NCBI RefSeq assembly: GCF_037975245.1
Contig: NC_092572.1
Location: forward strand, 15,196,269 to 15,260,268
DNA from: Apostichopus japonicus
Taxonomy: Eukaryota; Echinodermata; Holothuroidea; Aspidochirotida; Stichopodidae
Reading direction: 5' to 3'
DNA: 64,000 nucleotides
The position numbers were made by a program, and so were the translations under genes. Below the pieces are notes generated by a model that was not told where the DNA came from, did not search any database, and saw nothing but the letters and a program-made list of their open reading frames with translations. Below, one piece after another: positions 26,080-38,402 of this stretch. Position 1 is the first letter of the stretch. The number at the start of each line of letters is the position of its first letter.

Positions 26080-27390
26080 GAATAGGACTGCATAATGCAA
26101 TTTTAGTCAAGTATGTTAATTATTTAATCATTTCTATTTTCCTCAAGATGAGCTTCATTCTCAAAAGTTATACCTGTACTTACATTTTATGCCTTTGTTT
26201 GCTAGCTGGGTCATCTACTTGGTTATTTTTCAGTGGAACAGGTGTCACTTAACTGTTTCTTCTCCTCTTTACTGCTTGCATGTGTTCCTCTCATTCCTAA
26301 ATTTGTCCATCAACTCCATGCTCCAGTAATCCTGTTTCAAAAGGAATTATAAATAATATCGAATGCTCTATGTTCACATACTGGGTAATCACCAATCACA
26401 ATAAATCCCATTCCAACCCCATAGCTTCACACACACACATCTAATCAAATACACACACATGCTGTTTGAAAGCCGTTATTTCCTATTCACAGTTGGTTTG
26501 GTCTAGTCCAAACATACTCTGAAACTCTCTACAAAGACAACGATGCACAGAGCTGACCCTGTCAACCTAGGATAAGGAATTATATTTTACCAGCCCAGAC
26601 ACAATAGCATGTACATATAAACATTACTTACTACAGGATGAGCGCCAGGTATGGATGCCTTTCCCAGGAACGGGTAGCCCCCGCTGCCTCTGAGTAGTGG
26701 GCAGTTCAAGTGCAGCTCGTAGATTGCTCAACAGCATGTCTCTTCCCAGTCCTGTGGTCAGTACACTACAACCAGCTTGTACCAACATGTAATGAAAGAA
26801 ATTAATCAAAAATAATATGGCACAAAAGAGGGTTCTAATTAAGAAGACACTGCAACTGCATGGCCTCTCCAAAGACTTTCCAATTCAGGCAGAATATGAT
26901 CATCAATATCACAACCCTCTACGTATAATGCAAGAAGTAAGACTCCATTTGCTCCTGCAAGCCAATGCAGAGATGTAATAGTTGCGAATGTCACCATGGA
27001 TACATTTGTTATTGGTTACCATCATAGTAACAAGTTGTGCTTAATGGGTGAAATGCAAAGAAGAAGGGATCACAAGGTACAAAGTCCAGACAATGAGGGC
27101 TGTTCAGCAAAGATGCCCTATTTCGGAGATGAACAAAATGGTGGAAAGATTTGTGAATCCAAATTACTTACAGGTAAGAATCCACTAATGGTCAAGTGTC
27201 TCACAAATGATGCTGATGGCAAGGCATGTAAAAGGTTCAGTAGTACAATGGCTGTAACTACTCATTCTGAAAGTGAACTTAACCTGTTAGATCAAGTTCA
27301 CCTACTCAAGTCACTCCGCAGAGCACTGACTATATTAAAGCAGTATTCTCCTCTGATATGTTCCTGCAAAAACTGTGACTAAGAAGCGCT
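26080..27390. other. No assigned gene
   Basis: An open frame at 26996-27382 (128 codons) has no recognisable motif. On the minus strand, 26636-26785 is open between a TACAAG acceptor and a GTAAGT donor, but its peptide is unfamiliar. There is a small CA-repeat at 26428-26460. Confidence 0.35.
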
Positions 27391-27882
27391 TGACAATCTT
27401 ATAAATACCTGGGAGAAACCATCACTGATAAATTAGAGTGGGATGAACATGTAAAACGTATTCTAGCAAAAACTAATCAGCGTATGTTCCTATTACAGAA
27501 GCTTAATTTATTCGGACTAGACCAACTCTTATTTCTCTGTTCTATATTAAAATCAGCAATCAAGACCACCATTACATTCTGTTTAGCAGCGTGGGGTGAA
27601 AATACTACTGCTAGAGACATGACCAAGTTAAGTAGACTAGTTTCTAAAGCAAGGAAAATATGTCGGTCACATGACCTCAGTTCAGTAGATGAGTAGCTTG
27701 TCAGAGTATCACAGAGTAATATGAAGTCAATCATGTCATCCCAACATCCTCTGGGGCATCGGGTAGATTACAGCAATCAAACAGGCAGACTAATTGTCAT
27801 GAGATGCTGAACCGAGAGATACAGGCGTTCTTTCTTGCAAAGGGCTATTCTCAATCTTGCCAATGAATTATGTAGGAAATAG
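27391..27882 (+). pseudogene. Non-LTR reverse transcriptase carboxy-terminal remnant
   Basis: One frame reads SYKYLGETITDKLEWDEHVK, then LLQKLNLFG and the TFCLAAWG motif, interrupted by TAG at 27694 and another stop near 27808, and ends RYRRSFLQRAILNLANEL with a stop at 27880. The order YLG...W..H and L..LN..G...C...W is that of the segment after the palm domain in LINE reverse transcriptases. It differs from copies A to C, so it is a different LINE family. The catalytic domains are absent. Confidence 0.7.
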
Positions 27883-27889
27883 GCCAAAT

Positions 27890-28780
27890 ATATGTGTCAG
27901 AACATGGACATAGTAGTCTTAATTTTTCGTTTTAGGAATCAGATTTTTATGTATTTTCGAAGTATTTATGATTGATTTATTGTCTGTTTTACTGAGATGG
28001 ACTGAATGCCAATTTTTATGGTCAATAAATTTCTTATATCTGAAATATCAAAAGCGCTTTATCAACATGTTTAGAATGCCTTGCAAAGTACTACAGTGGA
28101 AATCATTTATATTGCCAAAAGCATTCATTTGTATGCAAGAGGGGCAGGAAGTACACATTTCCATGTATGCCAAATGCGCAAAGGGTTCTCTGCTAATATC
28201 CCACACTGACAGCAGGAAGCTAAACAAAATATCTGAGACACCCACCTGCAGCAAATGATTATGGTCCACTCGTTTTGAGACTTCCACTCAAAAGCAGATG
28301 TCATTAATAAGGCTTTCACTGTGACCAATCCAAAACATAGTACCACACTTTCGTGCATTGGTCAGTACAGGGACTACAGTTCCATACACATAACATATAC
28401 TGTAATGTGCCTGAAGAGACCATAGCCAGGAAGATGGAAGCTGCAGTATTAAAGGTGAGCTCAAATAGTCCATGTATCCAGACTCTGAAATAGATGCAAA
28501 GAAAACAGCAATGTGATGAATTACGTAAGAGAGGCAGAGCATACAGATGGAGGAGAGCACAACTCAGAGAGAGAAAGTACAAGCTACATGGTAGAACTAA
28601 AAACATAAACCAGTCCAGTATCTATAAGAAAGATCAACTGATTCATGACCAGTTACTCTAGGATGAAAAACTACACTGATGATGAAGATGACAATATTTA
28701 TCAGTGATGCCAGTAATTTGTAAACTGAGTCTATCCACACTCACTGTTATGAGTTAAAACAGTATCACTCAGTCAGGGAA
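27890..28780. other. No gene seen
   Basis: It probably begins with the 3' UTR of the LINE remnant (AATAAATTTC near 28024). The remaining open frames on the minus strand (28048-28606) overlap each other and show no motif. Confidence 0.35.
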
Positions 28781-28799
28781 GTAGGCAATCAAGCTGATG

Positions 28800-29189
28800 A
28801 CCATAAACTTGGCAAGTGCCATCAAACTTTCAAGGCTCTCTGCTGTGTTTCACTGCAAGACACTGTTGAGAGATGTGACACCTCTCTCCACATGTAGGCT
28901 GTTGTGGCATATGTATGAGATGTCAAATGGTTTGGTCCTTAAGATTTCTTTACTTTGCACAATACTTTGAAGAGCATATATGTCAGAATGTGGAGCCTGC
29001 TGCCTCTTCTCTTAGCTGCCAGGTTAGCATTGTGAAAATAATGCCATATGCTGGTGCCCCTGGCTTACTGATGGTGTAGGCACCTGTCCACATTCTGCAT
29101 CCCTCTGTGTAACTTGCTGGGGCTGATGTATGTTTTGTCAACTTTTCATTTATGTCATCAGCCCATGCCATCCAATCTTGGTCTGACAT
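28800..29189 (-). pseudogene. Decayed zinc-binding His-Me finger (HNH-type) endonuclease ORF
   Basis: The frame starts at an ATG at 29189. It contains TEGCRMWTGAYT, the C-x-x-WTGA signature that opens zinc-binding His-Me finger domains, then AYGII. After a one-base shift near 29035 it continues HNANLAAKRRGSRLHI. A further segment around 28890 reads FDISYICHNSLHVERG, the counterpart of the family's xxSHLCHxxxCxNPxHL block, followed by stops. Such domains occur in homing endonucleases and in stand-alone metazoan ORFs. One expected zinc cysteine (the C of CxNP) is replaced by H-V. No partner gene is evident. Confidence 0.5.
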
Positions 29190-29194
29190 TGTAA

Positions 29195-30580
29195 AGGTGT
29201 GAGCTTTCCAGTTCCATATGTCTAAATGTATATAGGCCTAAGCTTATTCTGAATGCAGCTTGGGGCTCAGTTCAGCTGATTCTTACACCACAGTGAGTAG
29301 TAATATATGCTTTTAAACTTCTGTTGCTTTTGCTCTGCTACACTGCACAGAAGTAGGCTACTCACCAGATCTACAACTTCCCTATCAAATAAGCTACATG
29401 TACTACTTAGTGAGTGTAAGTCTGTGATGGTATAAGCTCTGAGGTGATGGGTATTACTTTCACTTTTCCCCTTTGAGGTAGCTGAGAGGTTTTTCACACC
29501 TACCCATGCAATCATCCCATATTTTATCATAAAGTTGAAATTTGATTTCTTCTTGAATATGAAACTTTTTCCTTATTTTAAGTTGCTAACTCTTCAAACT
29601 CAACAACTTGTTTCTGTTCTTTTATGGTGAGATCATAGATGTGAGGAGTTCATAAATACTGATTTAGTTTCAGAACCAATTCTACATGTTAATCTTCTTA
29701 CAACTGTTTAGTCAACATCTATGAGAAAAGGTTTCCTCCTGTAAGTGAATGAGGTGTCAATGTTCCAAAAGTTTATTGAACCTTTCTGTCCAGCACATTT
29801 TTGGCATTTATATGTAAAATTCCACCTGTTTTCTGCCATACTTCCTCTGTGGGAAATGGTGTAGTGCAACCCTGCATTTCTGTACTGTAAAGAAAGAAAA
29901 AATAGGTAACTAAAATCCTGGTTATCAGTACTGAAGGGCTCATTTATTAAAATTACAATTCATTATTCTTAATCGTAGTTAACCATAAACATAGATTGAA
30001 AAACAGATCTTGTCTCTTACTATTTTTATAACCAGAACTGCATGTGGATTCCTAACATAGTTAACAATCAGCTATCTGCAGTATTCTGTTCGTAAAGTAT
30101 TTGTGTAATGCGGCTGAGCAAGAGTCTTTCCAGTAAAGCTGTTGGAAAAGGGAAGACCACTAATGGAGTAAATGAAAACAATTAAATGATACCTTAAATA
30201 ACTGTTGACCAGCTGATAAACATATTTATATTTTATATATTTTATATATCTGTGGGTGGGAAAGCAATTATTTACTCTGTCACTGTGAATTTCCCTCATG
30301 CAGCGGCATTGCTGGCACGACTCTTGCTCAATCGTGTTCGTGTTACATTTGCAAAGAAAAAGTTAAGCTTACCTTCTAAAAGGTTAAGTTAACCTTAAAA
30401 GTGCTAGTTCAAAAAGGTTAAGAAGGTTGGCTTCTGCAATTGCGTAGGCCTACAGCACACATACTTTATGCTTGACCTTATTAGTTTAGATTAGTTTAGT
30501 AAAGAAAAAGGATCAGGAGGGACACTCAAGTCCCCATCAAAGACCCTATAGGAGATGGAAGAAAACTGATGACACAAACG
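29195..30580. other. No gene seen
   Basis: AT-rich with short unsupported frames. A near-perfect palindrome, AAGGTTAAGTTAACCTT, lies at 30380-30396. Confidence 0.35.
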
Positions 30581-30587
30581 ATCAGAC

Positions 30588-30840
30588 CCGATTACCATGC
30601 TTAAAGTGCTTGTCCAAAGCATTCTTAAACCCATTCACACTACAGTACTTGCGAGTACAATTTTCTCAGGCAAACCATTCCACTCATTCACGACCCTATT
30701 AGAAAAAAATTTATGCCAAATATTAATGGTACTTTGTGACTTGTGGAGTTTAAGACAATGACATCTGGTACAACCACTATCAGCAAACATGAAAAAGTCA
30801 GTGACTATCAAGATACTTAATAAAGATATCACTTTTATGA
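30588..30840 (-). pseudogene. LINE carboxy-terminal remnant
   Basis: The frame reads TRCHCLKLHKSQS, then HKFFSNRVVNEWNGLPEKIV. After a one-base shift near 30645 it ends NGFKNALDKHFKHGN and a stop. The set RG/CHxLKL...FFSxRVVNxWNxLP...FKNxLDxH is the typical carboxy end of many CR1/jockey-group LINE proteins. Only this end survives. Confidence 0.65.
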
Positions 30841-30999
30841 AACCTACGTTTGAGTTGAATCTTGGTCTTGGTCACTGCATAATCTAGATCTATGGGAAGA
30901 CTGTCCATGAACTTGTGTTTGAGTTACTTTATTTCTCTGAAATTTAGTGACTCTAGCCCTGACTCGTTGCATAACTGGTAATAGTTCCTGAAAACTCAT

Positions 31000-32340
31000 C
31001 ATGAATTGAATATGAACCACTGAATCAAGAACTACTGGAGACTAATAATTCTTCACATCCTTGGCTAGATGAAGTAATGGTTTCTAATACAAACGATGTA
31101 CTTTATCAATCCCGTTCTTGAACCATTGGCCAGAAAATTGTGTCCTTTCTGGAGAGAAGTATTGAAGGAGAACCGGACTGATGGTGTGCTATTTATAATA
31201 ATCCCTCTGCCTAATACAAATACCAAAGTATTTAATTAAAAAATAGTGAATTGCACATAAAGCTCCTAAGGCGACATCTTTGCTCTAGGTAAATTTAACT
31301 CTTTTCACAACACTTAGGACGAAATAGCATAAGCTCACCACTTAGGGCGACAATGGTGATTTAGTGTAATTTCGTCGCACTGGACGATTAAATACAATTA
31401 ACTAGTTAATTAATTTCACATATACATGTCACCCTATGTGAAATTAACTCTTTCCACAACACTTAATAAATTAATAAATTGTGAAAGACATAACACCAGA
31501 GATCTACAGTCAATATGAAAAGATGCCTGTATACAGTATTTAGAACTGCTCAATGGGATCATTTCAACTCAAGCTGGATTCTAAACCTGAAAATTTCCAA
31601 CGTATGAATTCTGGCCATTAACTTACATCACTAATAGTTTCAGAATTTGACTACTGTTCATTTGTCAGTTTATTGAGTCGTAATGACAGGCTCTTAGCAT
31701 TACACTCATAAACACACATACTGCTACTTCACAAAAATGCATTGTGTTACATATTGAAACAATTTTACATAACACAAAACAGCATGGAATGAAAACAATA
31801 TGACAAAAACAGGGAGTTTGCAGGAACTCACCAGGACTCACAAAAGCCTTCAAGATCTTTGCAATCTAGACACACCTCAAGGTGCCCCTGCATACTCAAG
31901 CATGACATATAGCCCTTGTTACTAGGATATATTGGAATTACTGGATATGAGTTTGCCCGACAGTGCCAAGTCTCATTGCAGGAAGTCCACTTCATCTCAT
32001 TTGTTGTATGTAAGAAGAAGTACCTGGAAAGGAAAAAAAGTTACTCATTACAACAATGTTGCATTTCTATTGTAATTTCCATTTGTTCCTTTACCCTCTG
32101 GATTATCAGGTATAAATGAAAACTTTCATTCAGCTTTCACTTAAAATTATCAGAATTACTATTAAGAGCAACAAACTTATAAATCAGATACAGACTATCA
32201 TCTAAACCCAGCCTTACAAAATGTGCATCCTCATTGTATTGATGCAAGTTTATCAGTCAGATCTAACTGGTGCCATGATACCTCTTTTAAAAATGACTAA
32301 TTCCCTGCAAACCTAAGCAAATTCCCAATCAGTTTCAATG
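31000..32340. other. No gene seen, one short direct repeat
   Basis: A word like 'ttaactctttccacaacact' occurs near 31292 and again near 31444, flanking a TAATTAACTAGTTAATTA-type palindromic stretch (about 31398-31416). This may be a small MITE, but its ends are unclear. Confidence 0.35.
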
Positions 32341-34076
32341 TTAAAGGTAGTCTGTATATGCCCCAAATTATAGGATGCTATAATTGCTAGAAGTTTTTAA
32401 CAAGTTACTTTCATGTAGGCCCTTAGTCCAAATTGTTCTCAGACATTCTTAATGAACACAAAAGATGACTGAATGTCCCTGTGAGGTAAATTTCCTCAAA
32501 AGTTGTAATAAAATCATTTTAGAATTTTGACCAAAGGTGACCAAATTTGAATATTTGGGCCAACATGGCATAAATTTAAATAATACATTGAAAAGTTCAC
32601 TTATTTTTTGGGGGGTTGCTTTGATGCTTTTCACAGAACGATCTATATCTCTTACTCATCTAAAAGTTTGCACTGGCTTTGGTTACAGGAAGTGCATGAT
32701 GATGTGTAAACTGCACCAAGGAATTCTAATGCATCCTCCTGTGCAGTTGAATCAAACTCTGGAAGAATCTGTTTCAACCTTGCGAGACAGGAGGCCCATG
32801 AAGTTCAGGTTGAAATTGCTTGGAAGAGAGCTTTGATTACTTCCATTAATTCAGAGCTATGTCCATCATAGTGTTGAATGATGCTGCAAAGAAGCTATAA
32901 AAGAAGGAAAATTTAGATTTGTAGAAAATCTACATCTGACATGGGTGGCTCATCAATATAAGTGGAAAAGTTTAGGGTTGCAGCCTTCATTTGTATCTAT
33001 TTTTTTATGATTGCTTGATGTTTCAAAGCACTTTCTTGGAAGTCTGTCACTAGCTTCTGTAGCTGAAAAGTTACTCTCATCAAGTAAAATGATAAACACA
33101 TCATATCTTAATAACCATTTGTTGGAATATGCTACTGGGAGAAAGGAGTAGAGGTATCATGAACTTGACAAAGAGAGTGCCCATGTTGGAAATCTAGTAT
33201 ATTTGGGGGATAATAAAACTTAAAACCTTCATTGTTGAAGTGAAAATTATGATATTCAATTGAGGAATAAGTGCCAATCCTTGGGATGGGGTTGGAACAT
33301 CACAAAATGCCCCTTGCAATTGTGCCCATATAGGTTGGGATTTTCCCTTCTCCAGGCATAGGAGTTTGTCAAGGATATGGTCCTGGCACAGTAAAAGTCT
33401 TCCATTTTTCAACATTTCCAGGTGGGGAGGATCAAGTCACATGAAGTCTTGCACCTCCGTAGCTTGCAATCCCTGCCTTAATGAATTTATTTCTAAAGCT
33501 GCATGGGTTGTCTTAGGTTACTTGCCTTTACAGTAACAGGATTGCTTTGTTCCTGAAATAAAAACATTTAACAATATTTAATGTGACTTTTCGAGCATGG
33601 CCAGTGATTTTCCACGATCAAGAAATTCACAATAACATGGATCTATATCCATAAAATAATGAAACGGAAAACTCAATTTGAAATAGAAAAACCAGTATTC
33701 TTTGCAAGAGTTGGATATATATGCAATAACTGTGGGGCTGTATTGACCTTGATCATGTTTCTCCCTGTAAGAAGGTAACATATATTGTGAAAGAGAAATA
33801 TAGAACATAGGTTGGGGTGGGAAATTGTGCAGGGGGGCAGAGGTTTGTTTGGCCCCAAATATGCCAAAAGTTCCAATACGGTCACATTTGGTCAACATTT
33901 TAAATTGTTGTCATTACCACCCTGGAGGAAATTTACCTCACTGAGACATTCAGTCATCTTGTGTGTTCATTTAGAATGTCTGAGACCAATCTGGAAATAA
34001 GAATCTCAAGGAATGTAATTTTTGAAATCTTCAGAAAAGTGTGCTATAATTTGTTGCCTATACAGACTACCTTTAA
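32341..34076. mobile_element. 1.7-kb DNA transposon with TTAA target duplication
   Basis: The left end TTAA-AGGTAGTCTGTATA (32341 on) and the right end TATACAGACTACCT-TTAA (34059-34076) are exact inverted copies. The inverted similarity continues with about 20% divergence for about 250 bp on each side (32345-32600 and about 33825-34072). TTAA on both sides is the expected target-site duplication. TTAA duplication and an AGG terminus suggest a Kolobok- or piggyBac-like group. I recognise no transposase, so the element is probably non-autonomous. Confidence 0.75.
32652..32894 (-). pseudogene. Ubiquitin-specific-protease-like exon inside the TTAA transposon
   Basis: After a TTTTATAG acceptor the minus strand is open for about 80 codons except for one TGA at codon 35. 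It reads IIQHYDGHSSELMEVIKALF, then LARLKQILPEFDSTAQEDAL and EFL. Q-x-DA-x-EFL preceded by a leucine-rich helix and a xxLPEF turn resembles the conserved QQDAxEFL box of USP-type deubiquitinases, which lies after the catalytic Cys box. No Cys or His box was seen. Identification rests on this one box, so it is tentative. Confidence 0.35.
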
Positions 34077-34079
34077 TTC

Positions 34080-35370
34080 AAATTTCTTCTATTGGATATT
34101 TGAATCATATTCAAACTTGGGCTGCTAACCTCATCTGGTGTGTTTGTACTGATGATACTGGCTGCAAGTTCCTGAAATATAGAATAATTAAATTTATGGA
34201 TTACATGCAACAGGTATATTCAACAACCTATCACAGCACAGGTCAGCAATTATTTGTGTTAGTACACTGTGGATATGTTCATATGTATATCGATTCCTTT
34301 TGTTAAAAAATTCTTTCTTGCAATAAAAAATTTAAACGCTCCGAGACATTTATTGGATATTGAATACAAACTTGCATTTTTTTCTTTGTTAATTAAGGAA
34401 TATGTTAATACATAGAGGTCATACCAAATTCAAGATCAGATGAAATTTAAGTCGGTCAATATCAGTCCCTATTCTGGAAATTTATGCCTGTATGAGGATT
34501 TCTGTGATGAAAGAATCAATGTTGATGAAAGAATAAATGTGACTTCATGCAGTGTTTTACAACCTGTATAAAATTAATACTCCAACCACACATGCAAAGT
34601 GCAATGTGGTTCCCAGCTACACCACTCTTTGGGGAAATGGTAATTTGATGGCTGTTCTTGCTGCAAACTCAGTCTAGACAGTGTGTTAGATTATCAACTC
34701 AACCAATTTTGGCCAAGTTCCTGATATTGTCGGCTGCAAGCCAGGAATCTCATTGGGTTGCTGCCACCACCATGAAGATTTAAGCAGTATATCATTTCTC
34801 CTATAACAACAACATTGGAATGGTAAAGCAACATTAACGTAATGATGCTATATCGCAATTCCCTTTTGAATTAAGTAATATGTTAAGGGACATTTTCTTA
34901 ATATTTAGTTTGTTCAATATATGAAAAATCAACCAAGGTAAAATGCATTATGGTTTCCATGATGTAACATGAGTAATTTGTGTATGCGTTTGTTTGTGTG
35001 TGGGGGGAGGGAAGGGGGTTTGCACACACTTAATAGTAATTAAGGCTCTACAAATATTAGAAAAAGCTGGAAATGATGATTGAGATGCAACAAACATGGG
35101 CGAAAGTGGAAAATATCTGCCAAGAAAACGAGACGGACCATTCCTGCAGGCTATGAGGTATCATTATGTTAAGTATCAACTCAAATGGAATAAAATTCTT
35201 CCGATTCTGTGTTTATAACGAAATTTCAGCTGAACCTTATTTTGTCACACATCTCATCAATATGCAGCAAAATAATAGCACTGAAAACATTGCATTGTGT
35301 AACCAACCTGCTCAGCACAATAAAATTTAGTCATACCACATATGGTTGGTGAACAATTGCAGATCAGGTT
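34080..35370. other. No gene seen
   Basis: AT-rich. A GT/G-rich stretch lies at 34990-35020. No motif or exon is supported. Confidence 0.35.
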
Positions 35371-35371
35371 T

Positions 35372-35643
35372 TAATGTTAAGCCCTGCCCACTCATTTCGT
35401 CGCACGATATCTGCACCAAAAGCAATAACAACCCTCCTTAGCTCGTCATTGCTGCAAGGATCACCTCAAACCAACCTACCATTCTTCAGATTGGAGCTAA
35501 CAGTTATTAATGTTAAGCTCTGCCCACTCATTTTGTTGCACAATATCTGCACCAAAAGCAATAACGACCCTCCTTAGCTCATCATTGCTGCAAGGATCAC
35601 CTCAAACCAACCTACCATTCTTTAGATTGGAGCTAACAAGAGA
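35372..35643. repeat. 136-bp tandem duplication plus a partial third copy
   Basis: Two near-identical 136-bp units begin at 'aatgttaagcyctgcccact' near 35372 and 35508. A weaker partial copy follows near 35752-35800. The two similar open frames in it are repeat-derived. Confidence 0.9.
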
Positions 35644-36205
35644 ACGTCAGCTAAAATCTATTTTGGTCCCCCCCGTTACAAACATTCAATCAGCAGAATA
35701 AACCAGAGATTAAAAATGTTGTAATGGTCAAGCAACATGTTGATACTAGTTTCATGTTAACCCCGCCCACTCATTACCATGCATGATATCTACACCAAAG
35801 GAATTAGTTACTATATGTGGTTTTACCAAGTTGATCTGGCAAGAAGCTAATTAGAAGTTGAACATTTAATTGCTGAGTTTCAAACTGACATCACATAAAA
35901 TTCTCCTCTCGAAACTAAGCAAATAAAATCAAATATTTGAAAACATTTGTCTGGAAACTGGAGTTTTCTAATTAACTTATTCTTCTTTCTTTTATTGTTG
36001 GCAATTATGTTTCATTTTTTAAAGCCATTGAGTCAAAATTGATTTATTGTGTGAAGACAGCTACAGCCCTTACCCTCACATAAGCCAGCACAGAACTCAT
36101 CAAGTTACTGATTATTGTTAAGAAAATTATGGAGGAATCATGCCAATCAACCCCCCTCTCCCAACCACCCCCCTCCCAAATAAAAAGACTGTAAAGGAAT
36201 CTTAC

Positions 36206-36409
36206 TTGTGTGAAATTCTTTAAGTAAAATGGATTGAATTTCTTCTTCAAAGGAAGGCCTGTGGAACTGTTAATATGTGTGTACAGCCCTTTCTCATTCA
36301 CAGCCTTGACTCCATATGGCCCAAGCCAAGAGTTTTCGACTTTCCCTCCTCTTCGGGCATCCTTTCTAGCATTCCGGACGAGAACACTTATAGAACCAAC
36401 TTTGAAGCT
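36206..36409 (-). CDS. Integrase gene exon, carboxy-terminal domain
   Basis: 204 bp, 68 codons, acceptor TTATTCAG and donor CAA/GTAAGA. It contains a small beta-barrel-like segment with VLVRNARKDARRGGK, WLGPYGVKAV and LKKKFNPFYLK, the GPY/F-type carboxy-terminal module of Ginger and related integrases that contacts DNA. No lesion is seen. If the donor is not used, the frame runs on to a stop near 36044. Confidence 0.65.
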
Positions 36410-36523
36410 CTGAATAAAACAAAATCCAGCATATATACGTAAACATCATATGACAATGTATATGTTGCCATTCATTTACCTACAGTGCAGTTTTCAATGC
36501 ACAACATAGCATTATGTAATTAC

Positions 36524-36721
36524 CTGTTTTGATTGCTACCTTCAATCAAAATTCTTTTTTTGCCGTTCTTGGGCTTTGCCAATATTTTCTTTTACAAAAC
36601 CTTTGATTATGTCTTGCGACTGTGACATGAGTTGAAAAACCCTCTCCCGCTGTGCATCGCTGCAGCAGGAGATTCTGGTTGGACAATGGAGTCTTCAATG
36701 TCGACTAGTAACAATGGCTCT
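36524..36721 (-). pseudogene. Integrase gene exon, linker helix
   Basis: 198 bp, acceptor TATCCAG and donor CAG/GTAATT. It begins EPLLLVDIEDSIVQPESPAA, which completes the FGR codon of the previous exon, and after a one-base shift near 36655 continues RERVFQLMSQSQDIIKGFVK and AQERQKKNFD. Two stop codons follow (TGA, TAG) just before the donor. Confidence 0.6.
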
Positions 36722-37211
36722 CTGGATATATGAAGATAATTAACAATCAATTATTCACAACACTTTGTTGACTGAAGAATAAATAAATTTTTATATATTT
36801 TATTTTCACTATTAAGACCCTGGAACCATAAATCTGAGTCACATCACATACTCAAACCAGCAGAAATATAAAACAGAAGTGTATTCTGTGCTGTTATAGG
36901 TCCAAATTGCATACCAGCCCAAAATATGATATACAACTGAAAAACAAAACCAATATCAGTGGCATTAATTGCATGTATCTAAATTAATTGGCATGCTTTT
37001 ATAGTTTAATGAATGTTCATCTTTTGTACTTGCTATTTAGCAGTTTTTCCCAGGACCTGGGATGTGTCAAATGAGATTTTATCCTATAGAGGATCAGTGT
37101 AGCTATGCAGGATTTTTCCAAACTCTCTTGTCCCTGAATGCTTTTCTCCGTATATGACCTTTACAAATGTAAACCTCTATTCAGCAATGGTAGGTTTGAA
37201 TTGTTACAAAC

Positions 37212-37509
37212 CTTCCAAACATCACAACGAAAGGAGGAAGACCTGTAGAACCATGTTTTGCTGTACGGTACCCCATGAGAATGGAAGACAGTGTTTCATC
37301 CCAGTCATCTTGGTTTTGATTGACAACTTTGATGAGTGACATTTGCATTTTGCAGAGTTTGGTTGAATCTTTCATCCAGCCCATTGGTCTGTGGGTGGTA
37401 GCTGAAGGATACTCTGTGGCCCACCCCTGTCATGTCAAACAGGGACTTGTTCAGAGAATTAACAAATTCTCCTCTTTGGTCTGAGATGACAACTTTCATG
37501 CACCCAAAT
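37212..37509 (-). pseudogene. Integrase gene exon, second half of the DDE core
   Basis: 298 bp, acceptor ATTTAG and donor GGAAG/GTTTGT. It reads VVISDQRGEFVNSL, YHPQTNGLDERFNQTL, then after a shift in an A-rich run near 37350 SLIKVVNQNQDDWDE and YRTAKHGSTGLPPFVVMFGR. The second D and the E of the catalytic triad are here. Confidence 0.75.
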
Positions 37510-37855
37510 CTAAATAAATGAAAAATTAAACAAGTTGTTAAAGAACTGGTTATGAGTAATGCAGTAAACTATTGGCATCTTCAGAGTGGCCGTGTGGTTT
37601 AATCAGGAGAATCTTTTAGCACTTCTTTCAAATCAAGTAAGTTAAGCACTGAGATAACACCTGGTCTTGGATGCACTGACCGTTATCCCACTAACATTTT
37701 ATTAACATTAACTTATAAAACAACTTCAAGAAATTCCTGTAACCATTTGGCCGCTTTCTGGGTCACAGGTAAAACTGAGAACAAATGCAGGTCTGCATAA
37801 CTAACTTCAAAAATATGTTATGTAAAGTAAAAACAAAGTAGATGGATATATATAC

Positions 37856-38013
37856 CTGGCCATGGTTTCAAACAGAAAGTTTGCAACGGTTTATACTGTT
37901 TTGTCTCTTACAGCAACAGCCTCTGGCCATTTTGAAAAATAGTCACATAGGGTTATGATGTACTTATTTCCAATGATGGTCTCTGCAAGGGGTCCAATCA
38001 TATCCACACCCAC
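37856..38013 (-). pseudogene. Integrase gene exon, first half of the DDE core
   Basis: 158 bp, with a pyrimidine-rich acceptor (TTTTTTTTTAG) and donor CCAG/GTATAT. It reads VGVDMIGPLAETIIGNKY, then DYFSKWPEAVAVRDKT, a TAA stop, and VANFLFETMAR. The first catalytic D is in GVDMIGP. Confidence 0.75.
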
Positions 38014-38402
38014 CTAAAAAAAAAGGAAAATAGCATTCAGAACCATACACAATCATACCAACTGATGTTCAAGTGATTTATGTCTGAGTTTTGTAGACAA
38101 TATACTGCTATTAAGGATTTCCAATCATGCTGAAAAATACTTATTGAAAGTTAACAAAAGATTACTCGATGACCGAATGTGCTAAAAGCAGGTATTCTTA
38201 CACTGCTAATAAGGTGCGTACAATCAACAATTCTTGTACAGAACAGAATGCTGTATCAAAGTTTGCAAATACTTTTGATACTGGACAGTGAAGCTTTTTT
38301 AATTTCAATGACTTAAATTGCCTGATTTTGGCTTTTCTTGATTTAAAAGTATTACTGCTCACACTTTTCAGCACAAAGCTCGGTGGCTGTTTATTGCTCC
38401 CG

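Noticed and set aside
26636-26785. Minus-strand frame LLSNLRAALELPTT with GTAAGT donor
   Set aside because: Another frame (YPFLGKASIPGAHPV) looks equally plausible, no family match, and the acceptor is poor.
26996-27382. 128-codon plus-strand open frame
   Set aside because: No motif, no splice or promoter support; it directly precedes a LINE remnant and may be a chance frame.
33194-33415. 73-codon minus-strand frame inside the TTAA transposon
   Set aside because: Coding-like texture appears in more than one frame with stops; no recognisable transposase or host domain.
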